Shown: one piece after another, positions 1 to 8,335 of the stretch
Layout of the letters: each line of letters starts with the position of its first letter
Position numbering within the stretch: the stretch's first letter is position 1
Assembly: GCA_020442165.1 (NCBI GenBank)
Contig: JAGRKV010000050.1
Span: 1-51,772, forward strand
Direction of reading: 5' to 3'
Length of the DNA: 51,772 bases
From: Hyphomicrobiaceae bacterium
GTDB taxonomy: Bacteria > Pseudomonadota > Alphaproteobacteria > Rhizobiales > Hyphomicrobiaceae
Program-made: the position numbers and the translations under genes
The notes under the pieces: model-generated
What the model was told of the DNA's origin: nothing
The model's input: the letters and a program-made list of their open reading frames with translations, nothing else
The model's database searches: none

Positions 1-78
1 ATTCGCATAATCGGGCTTATCGCTTGTCTGATGCCCTTTCCGTAGAGGTAACGTGAGCTCATACCTGCAGCCTCATTA

Positions 79-117
79 CCTATAATTAAGCGTATCCCGA
101 CCCGAATTTCCTATAAT
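79..117 (+). promoter_or_regulatory. Possible promoter region of the cus operon with two TATAAT boxes
   Basis: The 153 bases before the first gene hold two copies of CCTATAAT (79-86 and 110-117), each containing a perfect sigma-70 -10 hexamer. The downstream copy would start transcription about 30 bases before the GTG start at 154. I see no good -35 hexamer 16-18 bases upstream of either box, so an activator-dependent promoter is possible. This is inference from motif matches only. Confidence 0.25.
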
Positions 118-153
118 CTTGCAGGTGGTAATAAATCAAACGATAGTGCTCTC

Positions 154-525
154 GTGATCCGATCCTTCGCCAACCGCTGCTTCATTGTTCTCAGCATGCT
201 CGCCATGCTGGGGATTGTTGCGGCTGCTCCGGTTGGGAGTGCGTTTGCGGCAGATAAGACAGGCATGACCATGACCGATCATGCTGCCGCCGACATGCCC
301 TGCCACAAGCCGGTCAAATCGAAGAAGCCATGTCCGGACTGCCCGCAGCAGAAAACCTGTCCCGAAGGCGCTGCCTGCATGGTCAAGTGCTTCCAGCAAC
401 TCTCGGCAGTGCTCGCCAAAAGTTTTATCATCGAGATGCCGCTTATCACAGTTGGCATTCTTCGGCCTGATGTCGCGCCTGCGGGCGCGTTTCCGCCTCC
501 TCCCCTTCGACCTCCGATCGTTTGA
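154..525 (+). CDS. Cys-rich exported protein at the head of a copper efflux operon
   Basis: This is a 123-residue protein of unknown function. It starts at GTG 154 with a clear signal peptide (hydrophobic stretch about residues 9-31, ending in SAFA). The mature part carries seven cysteines in CxxC-like spacing (CHK, CPDCPQQKTC, AACMVKC) and a Met/His patch (GMTMTDHAAADM). It ends in a Pro-rich tail. Cys, Met and His clusters in an exported protein directly upstream of cusBA suggest periplasmic soft-metal binding or sensing, but that is inference. It does not look like CusF, and no outer-membrane factor is present here. It is about 100 bases upstream of the YtkA-like gene and on the same strand. 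Confidence 0.6.
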   Translation: MIRSFANRCFIVLSMLAMLGIVAAAPVGSAFAADKTGMTMTDHAAADMPCHKPVKSKKPCPDCPQQKTCPEGAACMVKCFQQLSAVLAKSFIIEMPLITVGILRPDVAPAGAFPPPPLRPPIV

Positions 526-627
526 CGCGCCACAACTTGGTGCCTGACGGCCGCAGCACGTGCTGTGGTCGAACGCGCGTCGGTACCTCGCGCACCGTCG
601 CACAATTCAAACTTTCGGAGATCTACT

Positions 628-1023
628 ATGACACGCGCATTCTTGCGTGCGGCTGCAATGAGCGCCGCGCTTATCACGGCGGCCGCCGCACCGGCATTCG
701 CCGATAGCAAAGATTATGAATTTCAACTCATCGATAAAGAGGTGAAGGAGGGCGACGCGACGATTGCCGTCAAGCTTATCCATAAGCCTTCCGGTAAAGC
801 TGTTCCGGATGCGGTCATCTTCGCCAAGCGCATCGATATGGGACCCGATCAGATGGAGGGTATGACAGCGCCCCTCGAACCGCTCCCCTCAACGGAGCCG
901 GGCATCTACCGCTTCAAGACTGAACTGACGATGGCTGGACGTTGGGCACTCTCGTTGGGCGCCAAAGTCCAGGGTGAGACCGGGACGGTCGAAAGCAAAC
1001 TCATCGTCACGGCCACACCATGA
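628..1023 (+). CDS. YtkA/FixH-like exported protein of the cus operon
   Basis: The 131-residue protein has a signal peptide (hydrophobic residues about 6-24, ending AFA) followed by a YtkA-like beta-sandwich domain. Family features visible are an MGPDQMEGM motif rich in methionine and the GIYRF...LTMAGRWALSL pattern. I chose ATG 628 because it has GGAG at 617-620 and starts the signal peptide; the frame stays open further upstream without a signal. The stop overlaps the cusB-like start by four bases (ATGA), so translation is probably coupled. Proteins of this type are often found next to CusB/CusA efflux genes; a periplasmic metal-related role is inferred. Confidence 0.8.
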   Translation: MTRAFLRAAAMSAALITAAAAPAFADSKDYEFQLIDKEVKEGDATIAVKLIHKPSGKAVPDAVIFAKRIDMGPDQMEGMTAPLEPLPSTEPGIYRFKTELTMAGRWALSLGAKVQGETGTVESKLIVTATP

Positions 1024-2453
1024 CACGCGCTCTTCGCGCCGTTGTTTCCGTCGCAGCGATTTTCGCTGCGGCGGGAGCCGGAATTTTTGCTGGTCAACGC
1101 GGACTGGTAACGATTCCGAATGGGCAGAACCAGATCGAAAATGACGTCGCGCAACCTCTACCCTCTGGGGCAGTCGTTTATTACCGCGATCCCGATGGCG
1201 AACCATTCTACGCGCTGATGCCGAAAAACACCGATGATGGCCGCGCGTATGTCGCGGTTCGTGCGAGCGAAGATGTGAGCTTTGACGGAGCTTCGCCAGC
1301 ATCAGCTGCTGCCGAACCGGCAAGCGGCGAGCGTAAAATCAAGTTCTATCGGAATCCGATGGGACTGCCCGACACGTCGCCAATGCCAAAGAAGGACTCC
1401 ATGGGGATGGACTACATTCCCGTCTACGAAGGCGATGATACCGATGACGGAACCGTCAAGATATCGACAGGCAAAGTTCAGCGTACAGGCGTCGAGACGA
1501 CCATTGCAGGAACGTTGCCAATTACACGAACGCTAAAGGCGCCTGGCGTCGTCGCGCTCGATGAACGGCGGCTTTCGGTCATCGCACCACGCTTCGACGG
1601 ATTCGTCATCTCGACGGGGAAAGCGACCAGCGGCGCGCACATCAAGAAGGGCGAACCTCTTGCGACTGTTTATGGACAGGACATCCTCGTCCAAGCTGCG
1701 CGCTTGGTCACTGAACAGTCTCGATCGGCGAGCGATGAAGATTTGCCGGGCGCGATTGTCGGTGCTGCGCGGCGTCTGCGGAATTTCGGCGTGCCAGAAA
1801 CCTTTATCGAAAAGGTCAAACGCGACCGCCGTGTTCCCGATACGCTTGTAATCGACGCACCGTTCGACGGCATCGTGCTCGAACGCATGGTCGTTGACGG
1901 TCAGGCGTTCAAGCCTGGCGACGTGCTCTTCCGCATTGCCGATCATTCGGTGGTCTGGGTGCTCGCTGACATACCTGAAAGTGACGTCGGGGCAGTTCAG
2001 CCAGGGCAGCCTGTGACCGTGCACACGCGGACGTATCCCGGCCGCGCGTTCAAGGGCAAGGTTGCGCTCGTCTATCCGCATCTCATGAAGGAAACGCGCA
2101 CCGGACGCATTCGCATCGAACTCGACAATCCTGATCTCGCGCTGCTTCCTGACATGTATGCCGATGTCGACATCGAGACCGGTTCCGGCAAACCTGTTGT
2201 GGTGGTGCCGTCATCGGCTTTGATTGACAACGGCTCGCGCAAAGTCGTCATCGTGGCGCAAGGTGAAGGCCGGTATCAGCCGCGCGACGTCAAGATCGGC
2301 AAGTCCGGGGACGGTCTTGTGGAAATCACTGACGGCATCGCCGATGGCGACCGCGTCGTCGTCAATGGCAATTTTCTGATCGATGCCGAAAGCAATCTAC
2401 AGGCTGCGCTCAAGGCACTGACCGCGCCAGCTGATGGCGAGGTTCAGCCATGA
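1020..2453 (+). CDS. cusB: CusB-like periplasmic adaptor of a Cu/Ag RND efflux pump
   Basis: The 477-residue membrane fusion protein links an inner-membrane RND pump to an outer-membrane channel. It has an N-terminal membrane anchor (about 1-25). A heavy-metal-binding domain follows at about 107-136, with YRNPMGLPDTSPMPKKDS and MGMDYIPVY. A degenerate copy of that domain is visible at about 53-80 (YYRDPDGEPFYALMPK). The HlyD-type barrel-sandwich and beta-barrel domains fill the rest (TRTLKAPG, FDGFVISTGK, DMYADVDIETG, NGNFLIDAES). It overlaps the next gene by four bases (ATGA). Methionines in the metal-binding domain fit Cu(I)/Ag(I). No cusC-type gene lies in this operon, so the outer-membrane channel must come from elsewhere, perhaps from czcC at 13550. 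Confidence 0.92.
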   Translation: MTRALRAVVSVAAIFAAAGAGIFAGQRGLVTIPNGQNQIENDVAQPLPSGAVVYYRDPDGEPFYALMPKNTDDGRAYVAVRASEDVSFDGASPASAAAEPASGERKIKFYRNPMGLPDTSPMPKKDSMGMDYIPVYEGDDTDDGTVKISTGKVQRTGVETTIAGTLPITRTLKAPGVVALDERRLSVIAPRFDGFVISTGKATSGAHIKKGEPLATVYGQDILVQAARLVTEQSRSASDEDLPGAIVGAARRLRNFGVPETFIEKVKRDRRVPDTLVIDAPFDGIVLERMVVDGQAFKPGDVLFRIADHSVVWVLADIPESDVGAVQPGQPVTVHTRTYPGRAFKGKVALVYPHLMKETRTGRIRIELDNPDLALLPDMYADVDIETGSGKPVVVVPSSALIDNGSRKVVIVAQGEGRYQPRDVKIGKSGDGLVEITDGIADGDRVVVNGNFLIDAESNLQAALKALTAPADGEVQP

Positions 2454-5400
2454 TCGCCCGCCTCATCGCCTGGTCGGCACGCAACCTGACTCTCGTCTTT
2501 ATCGCAACCGCGTTTGCAGTTGTCGCTGGAATTTGGGCGGTGCGCACTCTGCCGCTCGATGCAATTCCCGATCTCTCGGACACGCAAGTTATCGTCTACA
2601 CCGAGTTCCCGGGGCAGGCGCCGCAAGTCGTGGAAGATCAGGTCACCTATCCGCTCACAACGTCGATGCTGACGGTGCCGCGTTCGAAAGTGGTGCGCGG
2701 TTTTTCGTTCTTCGGCGTTTCGTTTGTTTACGTCATCTTCGAAGACGGCACCGATATCTATTGGGCGCGTTCGCGCGTTCTTGAATTTTTGAACGCTGCC
2801 GCGAAGCGATTGCCCGCAGGCGTCACGCCGACGCTTGGACCGGACGCTACTGGTGTTGGCTGGGTCTATCAGTACGCGGTCGTCGGTAAGGACAAGTCGC
2901 TCGCCACTCTGCGCTCCCTGCAGGACTGGGAAATCCGTTTTGGCCTATCAAAGGCCGAGGGCGTCGCAGAAGTCGCGAGCGTTGGCGGATTCGTCAAGCA
3001 GTATAGCGTCGTCATCGATCCGGGCCGCCTTCGTACACTCGGAATCCCGCTTGCGAAAATCCGTGACGTCATCCGCGGCAATAATATTGACGTCGGAGGC
3101 CGCACGCTTGAACTATCCGAGCATGAATTCATGGTGCGCGGGCGCGGGTATCTCAAAGGCATTCCAGACATCGAGAACATCGTCGTCAAAGCCGATGGCG
3201 GAACGCCTGTGCTGTTGAAAGATGTTGCCCGCGTCGAACTGACAGGAGATGAGCGCCGCGGCATCACTGAGCTGAATGGCGAAGGCGAAGTCGCAAGCGG
3301 CATCGCTCTACAACGCTCCGGCGCCAATGCGCTGACCGTGATCGACAATGTTAAAGCGCGGATCGATGAACTCAAGCCGTCGCTACCCGACGGCACAGAA
3401 GTCGTTCCTGTCTACGATCGTTCTGATTTAATCCACCGCGCGATCGCGACACTTAAGACGACGCTGATCGAGGAAAGCATTGTCGTCGGGCTCGTCTGCA
3501 TGGTGTTCCTGCTCCATGTCCGCAGCGCGCTCGTTGCGATCTTGATGCTCCCGGTCGGCGTGCTTTTGGCTTTCTTGGCCATGAAGCTACTCGGTCTCGG
3601 TTCGAACATCATGAGCCTCGGCGGCATCGCGATCGCCATCGGCGCGATGATCGATGCGGCGATCGTGATGATCGAGAACGCGCACAAGCACCTGGAACGC
3701 GCGCCGCCAGACAAGCTGCGTGGTGAGATCATTATTGAGGCCGCATCCGAGGTCGGACCAGCGCTGTACTTTTCGCTGCTCATCATCACGGTCTCGTTCC
3801 TGCCGATCTTCACGCTTGAGGCGCAGGAGGGACGCCTGTTCGGTCCACTGGCGTTCACCAAGACGTTTGCGATGGCAGCGGCGGCTTTACTGTCGGTCAC
3901 ACTCGTTCCGGCGCTAATGATGGTATTCGTGCGCGGCCGAATTATTCCCGAAGACAAGAACCCGCTGAATCGCGCCTTGATCGCAATTTACCGGCCCGTC
4001 ATTCGCGGCGTACTGCAGGCCAAGGCAATAACGATCGCCGTTGCGCTCGTTATACTCGCCGTGTCGATCTGGCCGGCCATAAAGCTCGGTACTGAGTTCA
4101 TGCCCAATCTCGACGAGGGCACGCTGCTCTACATGCCGACGACATTGCCCGGATTGTCGGTGACAAAATCTGCCGAGCTTTTGCAAACACAAGACCGCAT
4201 TCTCAAGTCATTTCCCGAGGTTGCATCCGTTTACGGCAAGGCTGGCCGCGCACAAACCGCGACCGATCCGGCGCCGATCGAGATGTTTGAGACGGTTGTC
4301 AATCTCAAACCAAAGGAGCAATGGCGCCCTGGCGTCACAACCGACAGCCTGATCCAGGAGATGGACAAGTCGCTGCAGTTTCCCGGCGTCTCTAACGCCT
4401 GGACTATGCCCATCAAGGCGCGCATCGACATGCTCTCAACCGGCATTCGCACGCCCGTTGGCGTTAAGGTCATTGGAAAAGATTTGAACGAGCTGGAGAA
4501 GACCGCCCGCGAAGTCGAGAAAGCATTAAAAGCCGTTCCCGGCACGGCGAGCGCTTATGCCGAGCGTGTCGTTGGCGGCTACTATCTCGAAATCGTGCCG
4601 AACCGCGAGCGGCTTGCGCGATACGGTTTGATGGTCGCAGACGTCCAGGACGTAATTGGGACGGCACTTGGTGCAGAACCCATCACGACGACTGTCGAAG
4701 GCCGCGAACGTTACACCGTCGCCATCCGCTATCCGCGCGACTTGCGGTCTGATCCTCAGGCCATTGCCAAGGACGTACTGGTCTCGTTGCCGAACGGCGC
4801 AACGGTGCCGCTCGGCGAAGTGGCCGACATCCGCCGGACGCAAGGTGCAACGAGTATTCGCACCGAGAACGCCAAGCTCGCGACTTACGTCTTCGTCGAT
4901 ATCCGCGATCGCGATCTTGGCGGTTACGTCGCGGACGCGAAGAAGGCGGTAGCCGATGCCGTACCGCTGCAGCCCGGCACCTATCTCGTCTGGAGTGGTC
5001 AGTTCGAATATCTCGAGCGTGCCGAAGCGCGGCTTAAACTCGTCGTGCCCTTGACGCTGATGATTATCTTCCTGCTTCTGTACATTAACTTCGGACGCCT
5101 CACAGAAACGCTCGTCGTCATGCTCTCGCTACCGTTTGCGCTGGTCGGCGGCGTTTGGCTGTTGTGGTGGCTTGGTTTCAACCTTTCGGTTGCCGTGGTT
5201 GTCGGGTTCATCGCTCTTGCGGGCGTTGCAGCCGAGACCGGAGTCATCATGCTTATCTATCTCGATCACGCGGTCGAGGAGATCAAAGCCATGTGTGCAA
5301 AAGAAGCTCGCCCTTTTAGCAAGGCCGACCTTTATAACGCCATCATGATAGGCGCGGTCGAACGCGTCAGGCCGAAGATGATGACAGTCGTCGCCATCAT

Positions 5401-5629
5401 GGCCGGGCTTCTGCCGATCATGTGGAGCACCGGCACAGGGTCGGAGGTCATGCAGCGAATTGCCGTACCGATGATCGGTGGCATGGTGTCTTCGACGCTG
5501 CTCACGCTGATCGTCATTCCGGCGATTTATGCCGCCGTAAAAGGTCTTTCGTTGAGTTCATCGAGCGTCGCCATGGCGGATCAAGCTTTGTTCGAGCGGC
5601 GACCGGCGCGAAATTGGCGTCTGCGATGA
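2450..5629 (+). CDS. cusA: CusA-like Cu(I)/Ag(I) RND efflux transporter
   Basis: The 1059-residue inner-membrane proton-driven exporter is of full HME-RND length. The three methionines known to bind Cu(I)/Ag(I) in E. coli CusA (M573, M623, M672) are matched here at residues 562 (YMPTTLPG), 612 (APIEMFETV) and 661 (RIDMLSTGI), with identical spacing of 50 and 49. The TM4 proton-relay motif reads AIGAMIDAAIVMIENAHK, as in the Cu/Ag subfamily and unlike the czcA gene in this window. Twelve membrane segments are apparent, in the usual 1+5+1+5 arrangement. It is translationally coupled to cusB. A start 1059 codons long with MIARLIAWSARN fits the family. Confidence 0.95.
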   Translation: MIARLIAWSARNLTLVFIATAFAVVAGIWAVRTLPLDAIPDLSDTQVIVYTEFPGQAPQVVEDQVTYPLTTSMLTVPRSKVVRGFSFFGVSFVYVIFEDGTDIYWARSRVLEFLNAAAKRLPAGVTPTLGPDATGVGWVYQYAVVGKDKSLATLRSLQDWEIRFGLSKAEGVAEVASVGGFVKQYSVVIDPGRLRTLGIPLAKIRDVIRGNNIDVGGRTLELSEHEFMVRGRGYLKGIPDIENIVVKADGGTPVLLKDVARVELTGDERRGITELNGEGEVASGIALQRSGANALTVIDNVKARIDELKPSLPDGTEVVPVYDRSDLIHRAIATLKTTLIEESIVVGLVCMVFLLHVRSALVAILMLPVGVLLAFLAMKLLGLGSNIMSLGGIAIAIGAMIDAAIVMIENAHKHLERAPPDKLRGEIIIEAASEVGPALYFSLLIITVSFLPIFTLEAQEGRLFGPLAFTKTFAMAAAALLSVTLVPALMMVFVRGRIIPEDKNPLNRALIAIYRPVIRGVLQAKAITIAVALVILAVSIWPAIKLGTEFMPNLDEGTLLYMPTTLPGLSVTKSAELLQTQDRILKSFPEVASVYGKAGRAQTATDPAPIEMFETVVNLKPKEQWRPGVTTDSLIQEMDKSLQFPGVSNAWTMPIKARIDMLSTGIRTPVGVKVIGKDLNELEKTAREVEKALKAVPGTASAYAERVVGGYYLEIVPNRERLARYGLMVADVQDVIGTALGAEPITTTVEGRERYTVAIRYPRDLRSDPQAIAKDVLVSLPNGATVPLGEVADIRRTQGATSIRTENAKLATYVFVDIRDRDLGGYVADAKKAVADAVPLQPGTYLVWSGQFEYLERAEARLKLVVPLTLMIIFLLLYINFGRLTETLVVMLSLPFALVGGVWLLWWLGFNLSVAVVVGFIALAGVAAETGVIMLIYLDHAVEEIKAMCAKEARPFSKADLYNAIMIGAVERVRPKMMTVVAIMAGLLPIMWSTGTGSEVMQRIAVPMIGGMVSSTLLTLIVIPAIYAAVKGLSLSSSSVAMADQALFERRPARNWRLR

Positions 5630-5722
5630 CTGCTCATCACAGCTACATTCTCTGGTACGAATTTTTACCTTGAAATTAGTCGGCGCAATAACCTGTCAAT
5701 TTAACCAGAAGCAAAGACTCGC

Positions 5723-6177
5723 ATGTCGTTGCACCCGACTATTCTTGCAGTTTTGTCGTTGCTGGCGATGGCCTTTTCGCCAGTTGCCAGTATGGCGACA
5801 GCGAAGCCGTGGACGATGACCATGGCGATGACCGCAATCAAATCAGCTTCTACGCCGAGGGTGGTATCGTCGCCTCGGGCCTGTTGCCCCGCCGGCCCAA
5901 TGATGTACTCGCCATCGGCATCGCCTATACCGAGATTTCGGATCGCGCGATTGGTTTCGACCTCGACACCAACTCATTCTCCGGGAATGCGGGCCCGATC
6001 CGCGATCACGAGCTGATGCTGGAACTCAGCTATACCGCCGAACTCGTCCCTGGCTGGTCAATCCAACCGGATCTCCAGCGTTACTGGCACCCCGGTGGCG
6101 ATGCGCCGGCCGCGGACGGGCATCGCGGACGAACAACGGCTACCATAGGTGGACTTCGCAGCCGCATCGATTACTGA
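5723..6177 (+). pseudogene. Frameshifted, shortened OprB-type carbohydrate porin remnant
   Basis: A signal peptide is readable from ATG 5723 in one frame (SLHPTILAVLSLLAMAF, then SPVASMA). From about 5790-5830 the porin-like reading continues in another frame (NQISFYAEGGIVASGLLP, ELSYTAELVPGWSIQPDLQ, WHPGGD) and ends with GLRSRIDY, the typical outer-membrane C-terminal beta signal. Intact OprB porins are more than 400 residues, so this piece of about 140 residues lacks most of the barrel as well as the frame. It sits between the cus operon and the convergent end of the czc operon. OprB assignment rests on the C-terminal motifs and is fairly confident; that it is non-functional is inferred from length and frameshift. 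Confidence 0.65.
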
Positions 6178-6205
6178 CGCGTGCCGTGTCCGTAAGATCG
6201 CAAAA

Positions 6206-6457
6206 TCAGCGATACACTGCGCTCGGACATTTGTGCGGATCGTGAGACCAGCCAATGACAATGATCTTGCCATGGTGATGGTGCGGCTTGCTCGACGACC
6301 AGTCCACCAGCTTCGTGCACGGCCCCTTGGCGCAATGGCCGACGCCCTTCACGCGGGAATCTCCCGCACGCCAAGGCATGACATGGGCACTGGCGTTGGC
6401 TGCCCCGAGGGCCGAAGCCAGTGCGGCAGCACAGACCGAAGTTCGCAAGTAGTGCAT
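6206..6457 (-). CDS. Small exported protein at the distal end of the czc operon
   Basis: The 83-residue protein starts with a signal peptide (residues about 1-24, cleavage after ANASA). The mature part has two cysteines in HCAKGPCTKL, a HHHH run at about 59-62 and a later HDPHKCP motif. I do not recognise a family. It is the last of a run of same-strand exported proteins that trail czcCBA. Its His and Cys content fits a periplasmic metal ligand, but function is unknown. Larger overlapping reading frames on both strands here lack signal peptides and look like shadows. Confidence 0.6.
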   Translation of the reverse strand: MHYLRTSVCAAALASALGAANASAHVMPWRAGDSRVKGVGHCAKGPCTKLVDWSSSKPHHHHGKIIVIGWSHDPHKCPSAVYR

Positions 6458-6526
6458 GACTTTTCCTGTGTACTGAAGAGAGTTGTTGCTGGTGCCAGTG
6501 CAAGCACTGGCGCCAGCTAAGCGGAT

Positions 6527-6835
6527 TCAATGGTGGTGATGATGATGATGGTGGTGATGGTGGTGGTGACCAAACCCGTATCCGCCGCCAAAGTAGATTC
6601 GCGGTACGAAGCCGTAGAAATCGTGTGAACGATGTCTGTGACCCCACCTACGATGATGACGGTGTCCGAAATGCCTGCGATGATGACGATGCCGGACGTG
6701 CTGAACATCCGACGCTGCCGCTGCGGACGCGGCGAGCCGCGGCGCATTCGATGGCATGAGCGCCGTTGCCGAGGTAGCGCCGCCCAAGCAGACGGCGCCT
6801 GCTAAAAGTAGTGCTGAGAGCATTTTATTTTTCAT
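6527..6835 (-). CDS. His-rich exported protein with a 13-His C-terminus
   Basis: The 102-residue protein starts at ATG 6835, chosen because it begins the signal peptide (MKNKMLSALLLAGAVCLGG) and has AGGAGG-like bases just upstream; the frame is open further upstream without supporting features. The mature part is dominated by histidine: HVRHRHHRRHFGHRHHRRWG, a short aromatic/Gly stretch (FYGFVPRIYFGGGYGFG), then thirteen consecutive histidines at the end. Such a chain is expected to bind Zn, Ni, Co or Cu. Placement in the czc operon supports periplasmic metal buffering. Small exported His-tailed proteins are common in Rhizobiales, but the exact role is unknown. Confidence 0.65.
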   Translation of the reverse strand: MKNKMLSALLLAGAVCLGGATSATALMPSNAPRLAASAAAASDVQHVRHRHHRRHFGHRHHRRWGHRHRSHDFYGFVPRIYFGGGYGFGHHHHHHHHHHHHH

Positions 6836-6878
6836 GGCACTTCCTCCTATCGCCTTGTCGACGAAGCACTCCAAATTG

Positions 6879-7124
6879 TCATTTCTTGTGCTCGTGCTTT
6901 TCGTCCTTGTGGCCCTCTCCTTCATGAGAGGACTCCTCGAACTTCGCGCCTTCAATTTTTGCGCAGTCTTCTTTGGTCATTTCTTTCCAGCCCCGCTTTT
7001 CGCAGGCCGCATCGCCTTGGCAAACGGCGGCGCCCGAACAATGACCATGCTCCTCGCCGGCAATGGCCGGACCTGTCAAAAGCCCGGCGACAATTGCTGC
7101 AATAACCCTGCTGCTCGCTTTCAT
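6879..7124 (-). CDS. Small exported Cys/His protein of the czc operon
   Basis: The 81-residue protein has a signal peptide (about residues 1-22, ending PAIA). The mature region begins GEEHGHCSGAAVC, has two further cysteines (AACEKRGW, EDCAKIEG) and ends in an acidic His-rich tail (HEGEGHKDEKHEHKK). I do not recognise a named family. Four cysteines in a short exported chain and a His/Glu tail suggest a metal-binding or disulfide-stabilised periplasmic protein. It lies between the TPR gene and the poly-His gene on the same strand and is probably cotranscribed with them. Confidence 0.65.
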   Translation of the reverse strand: MKASSRVIAAIVAGLLTGPAIAGEEHGHCSGAAVCQGDAACEKRGWKEMTKEDCAKIEGAKFEESSHEGEGHKDEKHEHKK

Positions 7125-7182
7125 TTGCTACTCCCGTGTTTCAAGTGCTCAGTTTCTCCCACGTGAACTTCCTCCGGACGCA

Positions 7183-8295
7183 TCACGGATTGCCGAAATA
7201 AGTCCGGAGCGTCAGGGCGTTTCGCTCCGGCGCAAATTTGAGACCGACAAGAAGAGTGCCCTTTGGCGTCGTCAGTCGATAACGACGCGCCGGGCGTGAT
7301 TGCCCACTCAGAGGTGGTTCGACGGCACTCACATCGAACCGGCTCGCAAACCCTTCTGTCATATCGTCAAACATGTGGGCATTCAGAGGCTGCGCTGTGA
7401 GTGAACACACAAAGACAGGCGGCTTCGCGTTCGAAATGGACCGGATGAGCGCGTAGGTGCCGAAGCGATCGGCGAAGGTCCAGCCGCCGTCGAGACGCGT
7501 CGTCGCCGTGCTGCCGCGCGCCAGTTCATCGGGCGTTGCGACTTTCCATTTACCCATCAAAGCCAGCGTCTTGAGACTTTCAAGATTGTCGCCTTGCGCT
7601 AGGCAGCTCTCGGACGCGATACGCAGAAAGTGTTCGACGTGGCGCGCATGCGTGATCTCGGTGGCAATTTGAGATGTGTCGATGTCGGTCGAAGCCCGGT
7701 CGCCGTTCTGGCGGCCCAACAGCGTCACAAGTCGTTGCCGCGCTGCTTTCGCTTCATGGTCGTGGCCGTCGCGCGCGATGGCCAATTCATAGTCGGTGAG
7801 AGCCTTTTCCATGTCTCGGCGGCGAACATGGACGATGGCACGGTTAAAATACACGTCGCTGAGCGCGGGCTGCAAACGAACCGCCTCATTTAAATCCTGA
7901 AGCGCGTCATCGAGACGGCCGAGATTGGAGAGGGCGTTGCCCCGATTCATGTGTGCGTAGGGGAGCTTCGGATTCAGACGCAGCGCTTCTGTGAAGTCGA
8001 CAACAGCCGCGGCGTTGTCGCCCTTGGCGTAGTAGACGTTGCCGCGGTTGTAGTGGGCTAGCGCGCTATTCGGGTTGAGCGCGAGGGCGGCGCTAAAGCC
8101 GGCGAGTGCTTTGTCCCACTCGCCGGCGACATAAGCTGCGGCTGCACGGTCATGGACCGCCGCGAAGCTTTCTTCCGACGCCCCCGCCGCGCGCTCCGCA
8201 CGGACAGACATGGTCACTGGATGCAAGAGTGCCTCGGCAAGGCCAAGCGCACCCATCGCGGCGACAACCAACAGACGTGTGAACCTCATTCTCAA
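7183..8295 (-). CDS. Exported tetratricopeptide-repeat protein of the czc operon
   Basis: The 370-residue protein has an N-terminal signal peptide or anchor (about 1-24). At least four TPR units follow at about 45-190, seen as repeated A-LNPNSALAHYNRGN, RLNPKLPYAHMNRGNAL and RLQPALSDVYFNRAIV patterns. The C-terminal 170 residues are a separate unrecognised domain with two cysteines (ESCLAQGDN, VFVCSLTAQPLN). The TTG at 8295 has AGGAG eight bases upstream; ATG 8289 is the alternative. TPRs mediate protein contacts, so a scaffold role in the envelope is likely. Why it accompanies a metal pump is not evident. Confidence 0.8.
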   Translation of the reverse strand: MRMRFTRLLVVAAMGALGLAEALLHPVTMSVRAERAAGASEESFAAVHDRAAAAYVAGEWDKALAGFSAALALNPNSALAHYNRGNVYYAKGDNAAAVVDFTEALRLNPKLPYAHMNRGNALSNLGRLDDALQDLNEAVRLQPALSDVYFNRAIVHVRRRDMEKALTDYELAIARDGHDHEAKAARQRLVTLLGRQNGDRASTDIDTSQIATEITHARHVEHFLRIASESCLAQGDNLESLKTLALMGKWKVATPDELARGSTATTRLDGGWTFADRFGTYALIRSISNAKPPVFVCSLTAQPLNAHMFDDMTEGFASRFDVSAVEPPLSGQSRPARRYRLTTPKGTLLVGLKFAPERNALTLRTYFGNP

Positions 8296-8335
8296 CGCAA
8301 CGACTCCTGCGTCATCGCCCAGGGTTCGGCGGCGC

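Noticed and set aside
17..27. TTATCGCTTGT shared with 15517-15527 upstream of the czc operon, a possible common operator
   Set aside because: The two copies are in opposite orientation relative to their genes, and an 11-base match is expected by chance several times in a window this size.
279..710. Minus-strand open frame over the first exported-protein gene and the yktA-like gene start
   Set aside because: It is the complement of better-supported plus-strand genes, has Arg/Ala-rich shadow composition and no ribosome site or family feature.
6530..6570. Trinucleotide-like repeat (GTG/ATG run) that could be taken for a simple repeat or CRISPR-like array
   Set aside because: It is the mixed CAC/CAT codon run encoding thirteen histidines at the end of the poly-His protein.
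6171..6647. 158-residue minus-strand frame overlapping two small exported-protein genes
   Set aside because: The alternative frames begin with clear signal peptides; this one is Arg/Gln/Ser-rich and reads through both.
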